Source: an uncultured Alphaproteobacteria bacterium
GTDB taxonomy: Bacteria > Pseudomonadota > Alphaproteobacteria > Micropepsales > Micropepsaceae
NCBI GenBank assembly: GCA_903837555.1
Contig: CAILUV010000047.1
Location: 1 to 64,000, forward strand
Direction of reading: 5' to 3'
Length of the DNA stretch: 64,000 bases
In this document: positions 34,123-48,240 of the stretch, in pieces
Position numbering within the stretch: the stretch's first letter is position 1
How the letters are laid out: every line of letters begins with the position of its first letter
Position numbers and translations under genes: made by a program
The notes under the pieces: model-generated
Database searches by the model: none
What the model was told of the DNA's origin: nothing
What the model saw: only the letters and a program-made list of their open reading frames with translations

Positions 34123-35847
34123 ATGGCACGCGAAATTCATTACGAGGTTTTCCGCCGGGTCGGCGCCAAGGGCGGCTGGACGCTGCACGAGGTCGTCTCG
34201 ACCCGCGACGGCGCCATCACCATGGCGCAGGAGCTGATGGCCGCCGAGAAGGCCACCGGCGTCAAGGTGGTCAAGGAAACCTACAACGACGACACCGGCG
34301 ACTATCTGACCCTCAAGATTTTCGAAGAGGGCCACAACCAGGTGAAGGTTGAGCCGGCGCAGGAAGACGCGCCGCATGCCCTGCCCTGCTTCAAGCCGGA
34401 CGATCTGTATTCCTATCACGCCCGCGCCACCATGAGCCGGCTGCTGGCCGATTATCTTTCGCGCAACAAGATCACCATCACCGAGCTGATCCACCGCGCC
34501 GACATGCTGGAAAAGCTGGAAGCCACCGGCACGGTCTATCAGCACGCCATCCAGAAAGTGGCGGTGGCGCAGGCCGCCTCGACCACCACGCCGGTGCAGC
34601 AGATCGTCAAAAGCCTGAACGAGCTGACCACCCAGGCTTTCAATCGCGTGTATCGCGATCAGCGCAAGGGTCTGTTCCCGAACCCGCACCCCGAACAGTT
34701 CGCCGAACTGGCCACTAAGATGGCGGGACAGGGCGATGCCTCTTACATCTTCAACGGCGCGCTGGCGCAGCATCTGAAGGACGCGCGCGGCTGGGATGAG
34801 AAAGTCCTGCTGCTGATCACGGTGATGGAAAAAGCGCCATCCGAAGATGCGCCGCGCAAGCTCGTGCTGTCGTCGATCGATGCCATCCTGGCCGAAATTC
34901 TCAATGGCTCTGCGGCGCTGCACGAACTGATGGGAAAGAGCGAGAATCTCGCCGGCGCCCTGAGCAATCTGGTGTCGCTGTTCCTGGGAAAAGCGCCGGA
35001 CGACGCCAAGAGCGGTCTTGCCGCCCTGACCCAGAATTTCGCCGCCGACAGCCTGCCCGAAGCGCGCACCGCCGTGGCCAACCGCATCGTGGCGGAGTTC
35101 AAGAGCAACAAGCGCCTGTGCCCCGACAACATGGTCGACGAGCTGAAGGCGCTACGCAGCATCGCCAACCGGCTGGTGATGGGCGTGGGCAAGTATCTGA
35201 GTCACGAAGACCTGGTCGCGGCCTTTACCCTGCGCTCCAAGCGCCTGGTGACGCAGGAAGCGCTGGGCGGGCATATCGCCGAGGCCGCGCCGGACGACAA
35301 GCTGGACCGCATCCTGTTCGTCGAGGACAACATCATCGGCGTGGAAAACAAGCGGCAACTGGCCAGCTTTGTGCTGCCGGTTCTGACTTCGGCGGCGTTC
35401 GAGAATCATTTCCAGAACCCCAAGCTGCCTTTGCTGCAGCGGTTGCAGCGCCTGGCGCAGTTGCAGTCGCGCGTGCGCCGCAGCGGTTTTGTCGATGTCA
35501 CCCGCGAGGAAATCGCCGGCAAGATGGATGCGCTGGCCGTGGCGATGGAAGCACGCGGCAAGCTGTTCGAATCCATCTCCGGCCGCACCACCAACCCGGT
35601 GGAAAAGGCCCAGACCCTGCTGCGACTGGCGACCGGCGGGGTGCTGACCGAAGGCGCGCTGTCGGCCAAGGCGCGGGAGATGATCCTGGGCTATCTGTCT
35701 CAGCCCGGCTTCCTGACCGGCTATATCGCCGCCCAGACCAAGGACGGGGCGGCGCCCAACAGCGAAAAGCTGATGGCCGAACTTATCGAAACGCTGGGCA
35801 AGGCGGGTATCACCGCCGAGACAGGCTTGAAAAGTATCGCGGCCTAA
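34123..35847 (+). CDS. Uncharacterized 575-aa protein
   Basis: Long ORF with normal codon pattern; MAREIHYEVFRRVGAKGGWTLHEVVSTRDGAI...; no family recognised. Confidence 0.7.
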   Translation: MAREIHYEVFRRVGAKGGWTLHEVVSTRDGAITMAQELMAAEKATGVKVVKETYNDDTGDYLTLKIFEEGHNQVKVEPAQEDAPHALPCFKPDDLYSYHARATMSRLLADYLSRNKITITELIHRADMLEKLEATGTVYQHAIQKVAVAQAASTTTPVQQIVKSLNELTTQAFNRVYRDQRKGLFPNPHPEQFAELATKMAGQGDASYIFNGALAQHLKDARGWDEKVLLLITVMEKAPSEDAPRKLVLSSIDAILAEILNGSAALHELMGKSENLAGALSNLVSLFLGKAPDDAKSGLAALTQNFAADSLPEARTAVANRIVAEFKSNKRLCPDNMVDELKALRSIANRLVMGVGKYLSHEDLVAAFTLRSKRLVTQEALGGHIAEAAPDDKLDRILFVEDNIIGVENKRQLASFVLPVLTSAAFENHFQNPKLPLLQRLQRLAQLQSRVRRSGFVDVTREEIAGKMDALAVAMEARGKLFESISGRTTNPVEKAQTLLRLATGGVLTEGALSAKAREMILGYLSQPGFLTGYIAAQTKDGAAPNSEKLMAELIETLGKAGITAETGLKSIAA

Positions 35848-35850
35848 CTG

Positions 35851-35957
35851 CTCACCATGGGCGGGCCTGACCCGCCCATCTATCGCGACATCTGCACGGA
35901 AAGAAAGTTGGATGGCCGGCTTCTTCAATTTGAGGATGGGCCCGGCCATGGAGAATT
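35851..35957. repeat. Intergenic palindromic element, copy A
   Basis: CTCACCATGGGCGGGcctgaCCCGCCCATC ... GATGGGCCCGGCCATGG-GAG; same architecture as 39653-39746. Confidence 0.7.
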
Positions 35958-35959
35958 GA

Positions 35960-38832
<2,873 letters not shown>

Positions 38833-38836
<4 letters not shown>

Positions 38837-39009
38837 TGATGCGTTGCCCCGGCCTTGAGCACGAAGCGCTTGTCGCAATAGGGGCATTCGACGCTGTGTT
38901 CGTCGCCCATCTCCAGATAGACGCGCGGATGGCCCAGGGCGCCGCCGCCGCCATCACAGGCGACGCGGGTATTGTCGGTTTCAACGATTTCGGGGGCATC
39001 GACAGGCAT
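38833..39009 (-). CDS. Small zinc-finger domain protein (CHCC / NDUFS6-like)
   Basis: MPVDAPEIVETDNTRVACDGGGGALGHPRVYLEMGDEHSVECPYCDKRFVLKAGATHH*; C..H..CxxC pattern; absent from ORF track because only 58 aa. Confidence 0.85.
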
Positions 39010-39082
39010 GAAAAGGACCTAAAAACGCGCGACGGGCGGGATCATACAAGTTAGGATTTGCGCGGCAAGGGTGGATTTCCCA

Positions 39083-39646
39083 GTGGTAAAACTAGACAGA
39101 ATCTACACCAAAGGCGGCGATTCCGGGCAAACCGGGCTCACTGACGGCAGCCGTGTTTCCAAGACCCATCCGCGCATCACCGCCATCGGCGCGGTGGACG
39201 AAGCCAACAGCGCCATCGGCGTGGCGCGGCTTGCGGCGCAGGGCGATTTGGGCGCCGCGCTGGCCCGCATCCAGAACGACCTGTTCGACCTGGGCGCTGA
39301 CCTGTCCGCGCCCGACGAGGGCCGCAAGGGCGAAGGCGCGTTGCGCATTGCCGAGGCGCAGGTGGAACGGCTGGAGCACGAGATCGACGCCATCATCGAG
39401 AAACTGTCGCCGCTGACCTCTTTCATTCTGCCCGGCGGCACGGCGCTGGCGGCGCACCTGCATCTGGCCCGCGCCATCGCGCGGCGCGCCGAAGCGGCGA
39501 TGGTGGCGCTGGCGGCGGAAGCGGCGATCAACCCGGCGGCGCTGCGTTATGCCAACCGGCTGTCGGACTTATTGTTCGTGATGGCGCGCGCGGCCAATGA
39601 CGGCGGCAAAAGCGATGTGCTGTGGGTTCCGGGAAAGAATAGATAA
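39083..39646 (+). CDS. Cob(I)yrinic acid a,c-diamide adenosyltransferase, PduO type
   Basis: VKLDRIYTKGGDSGQTGLTDGSRVSKTHPRITAIGAVDEANSAIGVAR; start codon uncertain (track uses 39071). Confidence 0.9.
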   Translation: MVKLDRIYTKGGDSGQTGLTDGSRVSKTHPRITAIGAVDEANSAIGVARLAAQGDLGAALARIQNDLFDLGADLSAPDEGRKGEGALRIAEAQVERLEHEIDAIIEKLSPLTSFILPGGTALAAHLHLARAIARRAEAAMVALAAEAAINPAALRYANRLSDLLFVMARAANDGGKSDVLWVPGKNR

Positions 39647-39652
39647 CTTCCT

Positions 39653-39746
39653 CTCACCATGGGCGGCCTTGAGCCGCCCATCCAGTAGCGCGCGATAGCG
39701 CGCCGCTGGAAAGATGGATGGCCGGGTCACGCCCGGCCATGGTGAG
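39653..39746. repeat. Intergenic palindromic element, copy B
   Basis: CTCACCATGG (39653-39662) pairs with CCATGGTGAG (39737-39746); internal hairpins GGGCGGCcttgaGCCGCCC and GGCCGGGtcacgCCCGGCC. Confidence 0.8.
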
Positions 39747-39750
39747 TTAC

Positions 39751-40050
39751 CTATTCCGGCCCCGTTTTTCTGCCAAAAACAAACGCCAGAATGACACCCA
39801 GCACGCCGGTCGGCGCCCAGCCAGGCAGCGCGAGGAATGAATAGACCGCCTGCGCCATCCCGGGCTGATGGTTCTGCACCCAGCTTTTGAAAGCTTCCAG
39901 ACGCGCGCCGTCGAACAGACCCCAGATGGTGCCCAGGCTGCGCACCGTCAGTTCCCCACCGCGTTCCAGGCTGCTGATCGCGTCCGCGCCCAAAAGCATG
40001 AGCGCGGTGACGATCAGGACCAGGCTGACAAGACGCATGAAGATGGCCAT
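39751..40050 (-). CDS. Hypothetical two-TM membrane protein
   Basis: MAIFMRLVSLVLIVTALMLLGADAI...GWAPTGVLGVILAFVFGRK. Confidence 0.65.
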   Translation of the reverse strand: MAIFMRLVSLVLIVTALMLLGADAISSLERGGELTVRSLGTIWGLFDGARLEAFKSWVQNHQPGMAQAVYSFLALPGWAPTGVLGVILAFVFGRKTGPE

Positions 40051-40308
40051 GGCGCAGGAATAACGCGATGAGCCACGCGCGCACAAGAAATCCGCCGTTC
40101 TAGGTTAAGACCCTCTCGCAATTGCGCTATTCGCCATGTTGACGGGCCACGCCGCCCGGTGGCACGGTCGGGATCGGACACGGATGGGGGAAAATGTGTC
40201 CGATTGGGCGCGGCCCAACGCTGTCTGGCCCGTGGGAGCGCAGGCCAAGATCGCGGCAAACCCCCAAGGATTGATGCCGGCGCACGACCGGCGATGCCGG
40301 GGACATGC

Positions 40309-40947
40309 ATGGCCGACCAGCTGACATCGCTTTATCCAACCACGCTCATGCGCCGGCACCTGCCGAACATGGAAGAGGTGAACCGCCAGCTTGCCGGCAT
40401 CATCGCCGAACTGGCCGCCACCGGTCCCAACATGGTCGCCGGCACCTCGAATGTCGGGGGCTTTCAGACCCGCGAAGACCTGCTGGCGGAGAACAACCGC
40501 TTTGCCCAGCATTCGGCGATGGTGACGCTGCGCAGCCATTTCATCCGCACAATCCAGGATTACGCCAAGCTATTGTTCGAGCAGGAATGCATGCGCAATC
40601 CCACCAATGTCGATTTCATGCTGTGGGGCTGGGGCGTTTCGTTGAAGGCCGGACACAGCCAGGAATTGCACGTCCATCCCACCGCCCATATCAGCGGCGT
40701 CTATTACGTCGCCGTGCCGCCGGGCGCGAAGGGCGAAACCAGCACCAACGGCAAGATCCGGTTTTACGATCCGCGACCGCGCGCCAACATGAACCAGCTT
40801 TTCACGCAGATCACCCGCCATTCCGAAATACCGGCGGAAGGTGATCTGCTGATGTTCCCAAGCTGGCTGGAACATTCGGTGGCGGCATTCGAAGGCGAAG
40901 GCGACCGCATCTGCATCGCCTTCAATGTGCGCCTGAACATGTCATGA
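40309..40947 (+). CDS. Putative 2OG-Fe(II) oxygenase (TIGR02466-like)
   Basis: HSQELHVHPTAHISGVYYVAVP...LLMFPSWLEHSVAAFEGEGDRICIAFNV. Confidence 0.75.
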   Translation: MADQLTSLYPTTLMRRHLPNMEEVNRQLAGIIAELAATGPNMVAGTSNVGGFQTREDLLAENNRFAQHSAMVTLRSHFIRTIQDYAKLLFEQECMRNPTNVDFMLWGWGVSLKAGHSQELHVHPTAHISGVYYVAVPPGAKGETSTNGKIRFYDPRPRANMNQLFTQITRHSEIPAEGDLLMFPSWLEHSVAAFEGEGDRICIAFNVRLNMS

Positions 40948-40974
40948 AAAAGCCGCCCAGTTTCCCGGGCGGCT
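40946..40974 (-). terminator. Terminator downstream of pnp
   Basis: On minus strand AGCCGCCCgggaaactGGGCGGCTTTTTC. Confidence 0.7.
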
Positions 40975-41000
40975 GATTCATTTCGCAAAGACCGCGGGCT

Positions 41001-43136
41001 TTAGGCCTGCGGCGCGTCGCCGGCCGGCTTCTTGCCGATGTCTTCGCCGGTGGTCTGGTCCACCTGCTTCATCGACAGGCGCACCTTGCCACGATCGTCA
41101 AAGCCCAAGAGCTTGACCTTCACGGCCTGACCTTCCTTGACCACGTCCTTGGGGTTGGCGACGCGGCTGGACGCCAGTTCGCTGACATGCACCAGACCGT
41201 CCTTGGGTCCGAAGAAGTTCACGAAGGCACCGAAGTCCATGACCTTGACGATCTTGCCGTCATAGATCTGGCCGATTTCCGGTTCGGCGGTCAGGCCGCG
41301 GATCCACTTGATCGCCGCCTTGATCGCTTCATGATCGCTGGACGCGACCTTCACGGTGCCGTCGTCCTCGACGTTGATCTTGGCGCCGGTCTTTTCCACG
41401 ATCTCGCGGATCACCTTGCCGCCGGTGCCGATCACGTCGCGGATCTTGTCGGTCGGGATCTTGATCTGCTCGATGCGCGGGGCGTGTTCGCCCAGCTCTG
41501 CGCGGGCGCCGGTCAGGGCCTTGTTCATCTCGCCCAGGATGTGCAGACGGCCGCCCTTGGCCTGTTCCAGCGCGGTCTTCATGATCCCCTCGTTGATGCC
41601 GGAGATCTTGATGTCCATCTGAAGGCTGGTGATGCCTTCTTCGGTGCCGGCCACCTTGAAGTCCATGTCCCCGAGGTGATCCTCGTCACCCAGGATGTCC
41701 GACAGGACGACATGACGATCACCCTCAAGAATAAGTCCCATGGCGATACCGGCCGTGGGGCGCTTCAGGGGAACGCCGGCATCCATCAGCGCGAGGCTGG
41801 TGCCGCACACCGACGCCATCGAGGACGAACCATTGGATTCGGTGATCTCCGACACCACGCGGATGGTGTAGGGGAACTCGTCCTTCTTGGGCAGCATCGG
41901 GTGGATGGCGCGCCAGGCGAGCTTGCCATGGCCGATTTCGCGGCGGCCGGGGGCGCCCATGCGGCCCGTCTCACCGACCGAGTAGGGAGGGAAGTTGTAG
42001 TGCAGCATGAAGGTCTGCTTGCCGGTGCCTTCCAGGCTGTCGACAAACTGTTCGTCTTCGGCGGTGCCGAGCGTGCAAACCACCAGCGCTTGGGTTTCGC
42101 CGCGCGTGAACAGCGCCGAACCATGGGTGCGCGGCAGGATGCCGACTTCCGCCACGATCGGGCGAACGGTCGTCAGGTCGCGGCCGTCAACGCGCTTCTT
42201 GGTGTCCAGCACCGCGTTGCGCATCACATCGGCTTCGACATCGTGCAGCAGGCCGCCATAGACCGTGGCCGGCACCTTGCCTTCGCCTTCGCCGACGAAT
42301 TCGGCGGCGAACTTCTTCTTCACGGCGCTGAGCGCATCGCGGCGCTCGAACTTGATCGGAAGCTGGAACGCCTTGGCCAGGTCGGCGCTGGCGGCCGCCT
42401 TCAGCTTGGCGCGCATCGGCGCATGGACGTCTTCGGGCACGGTGCGGGGCGCCTTCGCCGCCTTTTCCGCCAGGCGGATAATAGCGTCGATCGCGGTCTG
42501 CATCTGCTGATGGCCGAACATCACGGCGCCCAGCATCACGTCTTCGCTGAGTTCCTGGGCTTCGGATTCCACCATCATCACCGCGTCGCGGGTGCCGGCG
42601 ACAACCAGTTCCAGCTTGGAATTGGGCATGTCTTCGATCGGCGGATTCAACTTGTATTCGCCATCGATATAACCGACGCGGGCGGCGCCGATCGGGCCCT
42701 TGAAGGGCAGGCCCGAAATGGTCAGCGCGGCGCTGACCGCGATCATCGCCACCACATCGGGATCATTTTCCAGGTCGTGGCTCAGCACCTGCGCCACAAC
42801 CAGCGTCTCGTTGCGATAGCCGTCGGCGAACAGGGGGCGGATGGGACGGTCGATCAGGCGCGAGATCAGGGTCTCGCGTTCCGTCGCGCCGCGCTCGCGC
42901 TTGAAATAGCCGCCCGGAATCTTGCCGGCGGCGTAATAGCGTTCCTGGTAATTCACGGTGAGCGGGAAAAAGTCCACGCCCTCTTTCGGGTTCGCTGCGC
43001 CGACCACGGTGGCCAGGACAACGGTTTCGCCATAGGTGGCCAGAACCGAACCATCGGCCTGGCGCGCAATCTTGCCGGTTTCGAGGGTCAGCTCGCGGCC
43101 GCCCCATTCAAACGTTTCTTTGTGGATGGTGAACAT
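41001..43136 (-). CDS. pnp: Polyribonucleotide nucleotidyltransferase
   Basis: [47 protein letters not shown] and S1 domains. Confidence 0.98.
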   Translation of the reverse strand: MFTIHKETFEWGGRELTLETGKIARQADGSVLATYGETVVLATVVGAANPKEGVDFFPLTVNYQERYYAAGKIPGGYFKRERGATERETLISRLIDRPIRPLFADGYRNETLVVAQVLSHDLENDPDVVAMIAVSAALTISGLPFKGPIGAARVGYIDGEYKLNPPIEDMPNSKLELVVAGTRDAVMMVESEAQELSEDVMLGAVMFGHQQMQTAIDAIIRLAEKAAKAPRTVPEDVHAPMRAKLKAAASADLAKAFQLPIKFERRDALSAVKKKFAAEFVGEGEGKVPATVYGGLLHDVEADVMRNAVLDTKKRVDGRDLTTVRPIVAEVGILPRTHGSALFTRGETQALVVCTLGTAEDEQFVDSLEGTGKQTFMLHYNFPPYSVGETGRMGAPGRREIGHGKLAWRAIHPMLPKKDEFPYTIRVVSEITESNGSSSMASVCGTSLALMDAGVPLKRPTAGIAMGLILEGDRHVVLSDILGDEDHLGDMDFKVAGTEEGITSLQMDIKISGINEGIMKTALEQAKGGRLHILGEMNKALTGARAELGEHAPRIEQIKIPTDKIRDVIGTGGKVIREIVEKTGAKINVEDDGTVKVASSDHEAIKAAIKWIRGLTAEPEIGQIYDGKIVKVMDFGAFVNFFGPKDGLVHVSELASSRVANPKDVVKEGQAVKVKLLGFDDRGKVRLSMKQVDQTTGEDIGKKPAGDAPQA

Positions 43137-43273
43137 CGTTTCTTCTTCTCTCGTGTGCCCGCCGCCATATTGCGCCCGGGCCTTCCTCTTTTGGTCGCGC
43201 CACATTGGTGGTCGCTCCCGGTGACTCCCCTATGGAGCCCGCCTTTGCGGAAGCTCATCCCCCGCAAAAGCAA

Positions 43274-43311
43274 AACACGGCCCCACGCTTTTGCGCGAGG
43301 CCGTGTCTTAT
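43274..43311 (-). terminator. Terminator/attenuator between rpsO and pnp
   Basis: On minus strand ACACGGCC...GGCCGTGTTTTGCTTTT. Confidence 0.6.
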
Positions 43312-43327
43312 TCTGGTTGCCGCGAAC

Positions 43328-43594
43328 TCAGCGGCGCAGGCCCAGCTTGGCGATGATGCTTTCGTAGCGCTTCACATCGCGGGACTTCACATAGTCCAGC
43401 AGATTGCGGCGCAGCGACACCATCTTGATCATGCCGCGACGGGAATGATTGTCCTTGGCGTGGGTCTTGAAATGTTCGGTGAGGTTGGTGATGCGTTCCG
43501 ACAGGATCGCGATCTGCACTTCCGGCGAGCCGGTGTCGTTCTTGCCCGTCGCGTTTTCGGCGACGACTTCTTTTTTGCGTTCAGGCGTAATCAT
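43328..43594 (-). CDS. rpsO: 30S ribosomal protein S15
   Basis: [35 protein letters not shown]. Confidence 0.97.
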   Translation of the reverse strand: MITPERKKEVVAENATGKNDTGSPEVQIAILSERITNLTEHFKTHAKDNHSRRGMIKMVSLRRNLLDYVKSRDVKRYESIIAKLGLRR

Positions 43595-43612
43595 GGTTTC
43601 TTTTTCCGGACA

Positions 43613-44563
43613 TCAGGTCGTTGAAAAATTGAAGACGCGAAACGGACGAAGCTCACCTTCGGCGATTTCGGCCAGTGCTACGGGCGAACCGTCTTCTTCC
43701 TTGAGAAAGACCGTCAGACCGGAGAGCTCGCCGTCACCAAAACCGTCCTTCATTTTTGCGAACAGCGCCGCGCGGATGAGGATGGGGTTGCCGGATCGGA
43801 TGCGAACCGTATCGGGACCACTGACAGCCAGCGCCGGGATGCCGTCCAGCGCGGTTGAAAGGGGCCTCAAATACCCAAAAGCGGCGGGACTATGCATAAA
43901 AGGGGTCAGGGTATCCAGCCCGACCGCGTCTTTTTCGTCCCACCCCCCTGACCGGGTCCGGCGCAGGGTCGAAACATGCCCCAAAGTACCCAGCGCCAGG
44001 GCAATGTCGCGCACCCAGGACCGGACGTAAGTGCCTTTGCTACAACGGATTTCGAACACCGCTGTGTCGATTTGGGCTTCCACCAGCCGGGCCTCGAACA
44101 CCTGCACCGGGCGGGGTTCCAGGACCACCTCTTCCCCGTCCCGGGCCAGGTCATAGGCGCGCTCGCCCTGGACCTTGATGGCCGAATAGACCGGGGGGGT
44201 CTGGCTGAGGGCGCCCGTGAAGCGGGGCAGCATGGCCTCGATTTGCGCTGCTGTCGGGCGCTGGTCGCAGGTGCCGGTGACCTTGCCCTCGGCATCGTCG
44301 CTGTCGCGGCTTTCGCCCCAGGTGGCGGTGAAGCGGTAGGTCTTCTGCGCGTCCATGGCGAAGGGAACGGTCTTGGTCGCCTCGCCCAGCGCAATCGCTA
44401 GGATGCCGGTGGCCATGGGATCGAGAGTTCCGGCATGACCGGCCTTCTGGGCGTCGAAGATGCGGCGCACCGCGCCGACGGCCTGCGTCGAAGTCATGCC
44501 CAGCGGCTTGTCCAGGATGACCCATCCATGGACCGGGTTGCCCTTCTTCCTGCGACCCATCAG
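43613..44563 (-). CDS. truB: tRNA pseudouridine(55) synthase
   Basis: GWVILDKPLGMTSTQAVGAVRRIFDAQKAGHAGTLDPMATGIL. Confidence 0.95.
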   Translation of the reverse strand: MMGRRKKGNPVHGWVILDKPLGMTSTQAVGAVRRIFDAQKAGHAGTLDPMATGILAIALGEATKTVPFAMDAQKTYRFTATWGESRDSDDAEGKVTGTCDQRPTAAQIEAMLPRFTGALSQTPPVYSAIKVQGERAYDLARDGEEVVLEPRPVQVFEARLVEAQIDTAVFEIRCSKGTYVRSWVRDIALALGTLGHVSTLRRTRSGGWDEKDAVGLDTLTPFMHSPAAFGYLRPLSTALDGIPALAVSGPDTVRIRSGNPILIRAALFAKMKDGFGDGELSGLTVFLKEEDGSPVALAEIAEGELRPFRVFNFSTT

Positions 44564-45024
44564 CCTTCTTCTTCGTCGTCTTGTTTGCCCGCGAGATCGC
44601 GGGAGACGCGGTCGGACCGCAGGATCGTCTCGATCTTCAGCGCCTCTGCAAAGCTTTCGTCTTCGACAAAGCGCAGCTCGGGCGTGAACTTCATGGTGAT
44701 GCGGTGGCCCATCTCGCCGCGCAGGAAGCCTTTGTGGCGATTGAGCGCCGCCACGATCTCCTTGGCGTTCTGTCCGCCCAGGGGTTCGCAATAGACCGTG
44801 GCATAGCGCATGTCGGGAGACGGCTTGACCTGGGTCACCGTCACCGACACGCCGTCCAAATCGGGATCGCGGATTTCGTTGCGGTTGAGGATTTCGGCCA
44901 GGGCGTGGCGCAACGCCTCGCCCACGCGCAACTGGCGCTGCGACGGGCCAAGCGGTCCGTCAGCACGCCCGGTGCGGTGGCCGGAAGAACGGTCCGGGCG
45001 GCCAGGGGGACGGCGAGACGACAT
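44560..45024 (-). CDS. rbfA: Ribosome-binding factor A
   Basis: RQLRVGEALRHALAEILNRNEIRDPDL...VTVTQVKPSPDMRYATVY. Confidence 0.92.
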   Translation of the reverse strand: MSSRRPPGRPDRSSGHRTGRADGPLGPSQRQLRVGEALRHALAEILNRNEIRDPDLDGVSVTVTQVKPSPDMRYATVYCEPLGGQNAKEIVAALNRHKGFLRGEMGHRITMKFTPELRFVEDESFAEALKIETILRSDRVSRDLAGKQDDEEEG

Positions 45025-45049
45025 TTACACGATCCTCAAGGAACGAGGA

Positions 45050-47590
45050 TTACAGTGCGCGCTGAATGGTTTCGACATCGAAACATTCAATGACGTCGCC
45101 CTTCTGCATGTCCTCATAATTGGTGAAGGCCATGCCGCACTCCTGCCCGCTCTGCACCTCTTTCACTTCGTCCTTGAAGCGCTTGAGGGTGGAGAGTTCG
45201 CCTTCGTGGATCACGACATTGTCGCGGATCAGGCGAACCTTGGAGCCGCGGCGCATGACGCCTTCGGTGACCTTGCAGCCGGCGACCTTGCCGACCTTGG
45301 AAATGTTGAAAACATCCAGGATTTCGGCATTGCCCAAGAACTTCTCGCGGGTCTCGGGCGTCAGCATGCCCGACAGCGCCGCCTTCACGTCATCCACCAG
45401 GTTGTAGATGATGTTGTAGTAGCGGATTTCCACGCCGTCGCGCTTGGCGCGGTCGCGCGCCTGGTTGTTGGCGCGGACATTGAAGCCCAGCACGGCCGCA
45501 CCCGAAGCATGCGCCAGGATGACGTCGCTTTCGGTGATGCCGCCCACGCCCGACTGCAGAATCTGCGCGCCGACTTCGTCGGTGCCCAGCTTGGCCAGTG
45601 CGCCCTGAATGGCTTCGCTAGAACCCTGCACGTCGGTCTTCATCACCAGCGGCAGCAGGCGCTTTTCGCCGGCTTCGCGGGTCTTGAGCAACTGATCGAG
45701 AGTCTGGCGTGAATTGGAGGCCTGACGCGACTCGCGGCGCTTGCGGCCACGATATTCCGCGACTTCGCGGGCACGGGCTTCGTTTTCGACCACCACCATT
45801 TCGTCACCGGCTTCCGGCGCCGCCGAAAGACCCAGCACTTCGATGGGCGTGGAGGGACCCGCAGTGCGGACCGTCTCACCGCGTTCGTTGACCAGCAGGC
45901 GCACGCGGCCCCATTCGGAGCCGGCCACGACGATATCGCCAACCTTGAGCGTGCCGCGCTGAACCAAGACGGTCGCGACCGGGCCGCGGCCCTTGTCCAG
46001 CTTGGCTTCGACCACGGCGCCTTCGGCGGCGCGGTCAGGGTTGGCCTTGAGGTCGAGAAGTTCGGCCTGCAGCAGGATGGCTTCTTCGAGTTTGTCGAGA
46101 TTGGTGCCCTTGGTGGCGGAAACTTCTACCACCTGCACTTCGCCGCCCATGTCCTCGACCTGGATTTCATGCTGCAGCAGTTCGGTCTTCACGCGGTTGG
46201 GGTTGGAGTCGCCCTTGTCGATCTTGTTGACCGCCACGATCATCGGAACGCCCGCCGCCTTGGCATGGGCAATAGCTTCGACCGTCTGGGGCATGACGCC
46301 GTCATCGGCCGCCACCACCAGTATGATCAGGTCGGTGACCTTCGCGCCGCGGGCGCGCATCTGGGTAAAGGCGGCATGGCCCGGCGTGTCCAGGAAGGTG
46401 ATCTTGGCGCCGGATTTCAGATGCACCTGATAGGCGCCGATATGCTGGGTGATGCCGCCGGCTTCGCCGGCAACCACGTCGGTCTTGCGCAGCGCGTCGA
46501 GCAGCGAGGTCTTGCCATGGTCGACATGGCCCATGACCGTGACCACCGGCGGGCGCGCCACCAGATGCTCATCCGCATCCTGTTCGCCGGTCAGGCCGTC
46601 CAGCACGTCCGATTCGGCAACACGCTTCACGACATGCCCGTATTCGGCAGCGACCAGTTCGGCGGTGTCGGCATCGATCACGTCGCTGGGCGTGGCCATC
46701 ATGCCGTTCTTCATCAGCACCTTGATGACGTCGACCGTGCGGCGCGCCATGCGGTTGGCCAGATCGGCCACCGTGATGGTTTCGGGCACGATGATGTCGC
46801 GCGGACCGGCGGGGCCGGCGGGCTGCTGCTGGTGACCCTTGTTCACGCGCTGCAGGTGGCGCTTGTAGGACGCGACCGAACGCACGCGTTCGTCATCGTC
46901 GGACAAAGCGCGGGTAACCGTCAGCTTGCCGCGGCGGCGTTCGCCTTCGACCTTCTTGGGCGAAGCAGGAACCTTGGCCGCGCCGGGCTTGCCGGGGCCG
47001 CCCTTCTTGCTGCTCTCTTCTTCTTCTTCGTTTTCCAGGCGGCGGCGCGGCGCTTCACCCGGCACGACATCGCCGGGCTTGGCGGCTTCGCGGCGCGCGA
47101 CTTCCTGCTCGGCGCGCTTCTTGGCCAGATCCTCCGCGACCTTGCGGGCGTCTTCTTCCTGCTTGCGGCGTTCGGCGGCGGCGCGCTCGATCTTGAGCTG
47201 TTCTTCTTCCTGGGCGCGGCGCTGGGCTTCCAGTTCGGCGATGCGGCGCGCTTCGGAATCGGAAACGCGGGCATCGACCAGCGCGGCTGAGCGGCGGGCT
47301 TTTTCTTCGTCCGACAACTGGCGCAGCACCACGCCGCGCGGCGCGGCGGCGGGCTTCTCGGCGGCGGGCGCCTTTGCGGCGGGCGCGGGCGCAGCAACGA
47401 CCGGCTTTTCGACGGCCTTGGCGGCCGGCTTGGCGGCTGCGGCGGCTGCCGGCGGCGCAGCGGAGCGCTTCTTCTCCACCACCACGGCCTTGGTGCGGCC
47501 ATGGCTGAAGCTCTGCTTGACGGTCGAGGTTTCCGTCTTCTTCAGCGAGAGCGTCTTGCCCGGTCGTTTTGTTTCGTCGGTATCGCTCAT
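45050..47590 (-). CDS. infB: Translation initiation factor IF-2
   Basis: [39 protein letters not shown]; Ala/Lys/Glu-rich N-terminus. Confidence 0.98.
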   Translation of the reverse strand: MSDTDETKRPGKTLSLKKTETSTVKQSFSHGRTKAVVVEKKRSAAPPAAAAAAKPAAKAVEKPVVAAPAPAAKAPAAEKPAAAPRGVVLRQLSDEEKARRSAALVDARVSDSEARRIAELEAQRRAQEEEQLKIERAAAERRKQEEDARKVAEDLAKKRAEQEVARREAAKPGDVVPGEAPRRRLENEEEEESSKKGGPGKPGAAKVPASPKKVEGERRRGKLTVTRALSDDDERVRSVASYKRHLQRVNKGHQQQPAGPAGPRDIIVPETITVADLANRMARRTVDVIKVLMKNGMMATPSDVIDADTAELVAAEYGHVVKRVAESDVLDGLTGEQDADEHLVARPPVVTVMGHVDHGKTSLLDALRKTDVVAGEAGGITQHIGAYQVHLKSGAKITFLDTPGHAAFTQMRARGAKVTDLIILVVAADDGVMPQTVEAIAHAKAAGVPMIVAVNKIDKGDSNPNRVKTELLQHEIQVEDMGGEVQVVEVSATKGTNLDKLEEAILLQAELLDLKANPDRAAEGAVVEAKLDKGRGPVATVLVQRGTLKVGDIVVAGSEWGRVRLLVNERGETVRTAGPSTPIEVLGLSAAPEAGDEMVVVENEARAREVAEYRGRKRRESRQASNSRQTLDQLLKTREAGEKRLLPLVMKTDVQGSSEAIQGALAKLGTDEVGAQILQSGVGGITESDVILAHASGAAVLGFNVRANNQARDRAKRDGVEIRYYNIIYNLVDDVKAALSGMLTPETREKFLGNAEILDVFNISKVGKVAGCKVTEGVMRRGSKVRLIRDNVVIHEGELSTLKRFKDEVKEVQSGQECGMAFTNYEDMQKGDVIECFDVETIQRAL

Positions 47591-48240
47591 TGATCTCTTT
47601 CAGTCCGCAGGCGGAAGCCGGAAAGGCGTTCCGCATCAAAGGTCAAACGTTCGGCAAGACCGCCCGGCTGGACGGCGGCATGTATCACATTCTCGCGTCC
47701 CAGCGCCAAGCCCAATTCGGCGCTGGTCAGGCTCTCGATCACCACGCAATTCAGTTCCAGGCGATGCGCGGCGGCGTACAATTTGCGCTTGCCGTCGCGG
47801 GCGCCATCAAAGGCCTCGATCAAGGCCCTGGGCGGCTTGGGCCCTTCCAGACCGCGCAGCACATTGTCAAAGCCCAGCAGCAACTGGCCGCTGCGCCGCG
47901 CGATTCCCAGATCGCCCAGCATGCGGGTGACCAGCGCTTTCTCGGCGCGATCGGCAAGATCGGCGGTTGCCGTCACCTGCGCCTTGGCGGCGCGGGAGAA
48001 CAGCTTCTTTTCCACCGCCGCCAGCACCGCCTTGCGCGAGGATTCAACCCAAAGGCCCCGGCCCGGCAGCTTGGCGGATGCATCGGGCACCACCACGCCG
48101 TCAGGTCCGGCGACAAAACGCATGAGGCGGCTGTCGGGCATGACGGTGCCCGACACGATATCGCGACGCTCGCGCGCATCCGCGCGCGAGCCTTTGCGCT
48201 TATCGTTCGTCTCATCCATATCGTGGGCCAAAGCGGTCAT
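47587..48240 (-). CDS. YlxR (DUF448) / L7Ae-like RNA-binding protein
   Basis: [34 protein letters not shown]; located between nusA and infB. Confidence 0.88.
   Translation of the reverse strand: MTALAHDMDETNDKRKGSRADARERRDIVSGTVMPDSRLMRFVAGPDGVVVPDASAKLPGRGLWVESSRKAVLAAVEKKLFSRAAKAQVTATADLADRAEKALVTRMLGDLGIARRSGQLLLGFDNVLRGLEGPKPPRALIEAFDGARDGKRKLYAAAHRLELNCVVIESLTSAELGLALGRENVIHAAVQPGGLAERLTFDAERLSGFRLRTERDQ

Noticed and set aside
41187-43367. 726-aa ORF antisense to pnp
   Set aside because: Shadow ORF; pnp on the other strand is unambiguous.
46921-47502. Repetitive Pro/Arg/Ala-rich ORFs in the infB 5' region
   Set aside because: Alternative frames of the Ala/Lys/Glu-rich N-terminal domain of IF-2, not a separate repeat gene.
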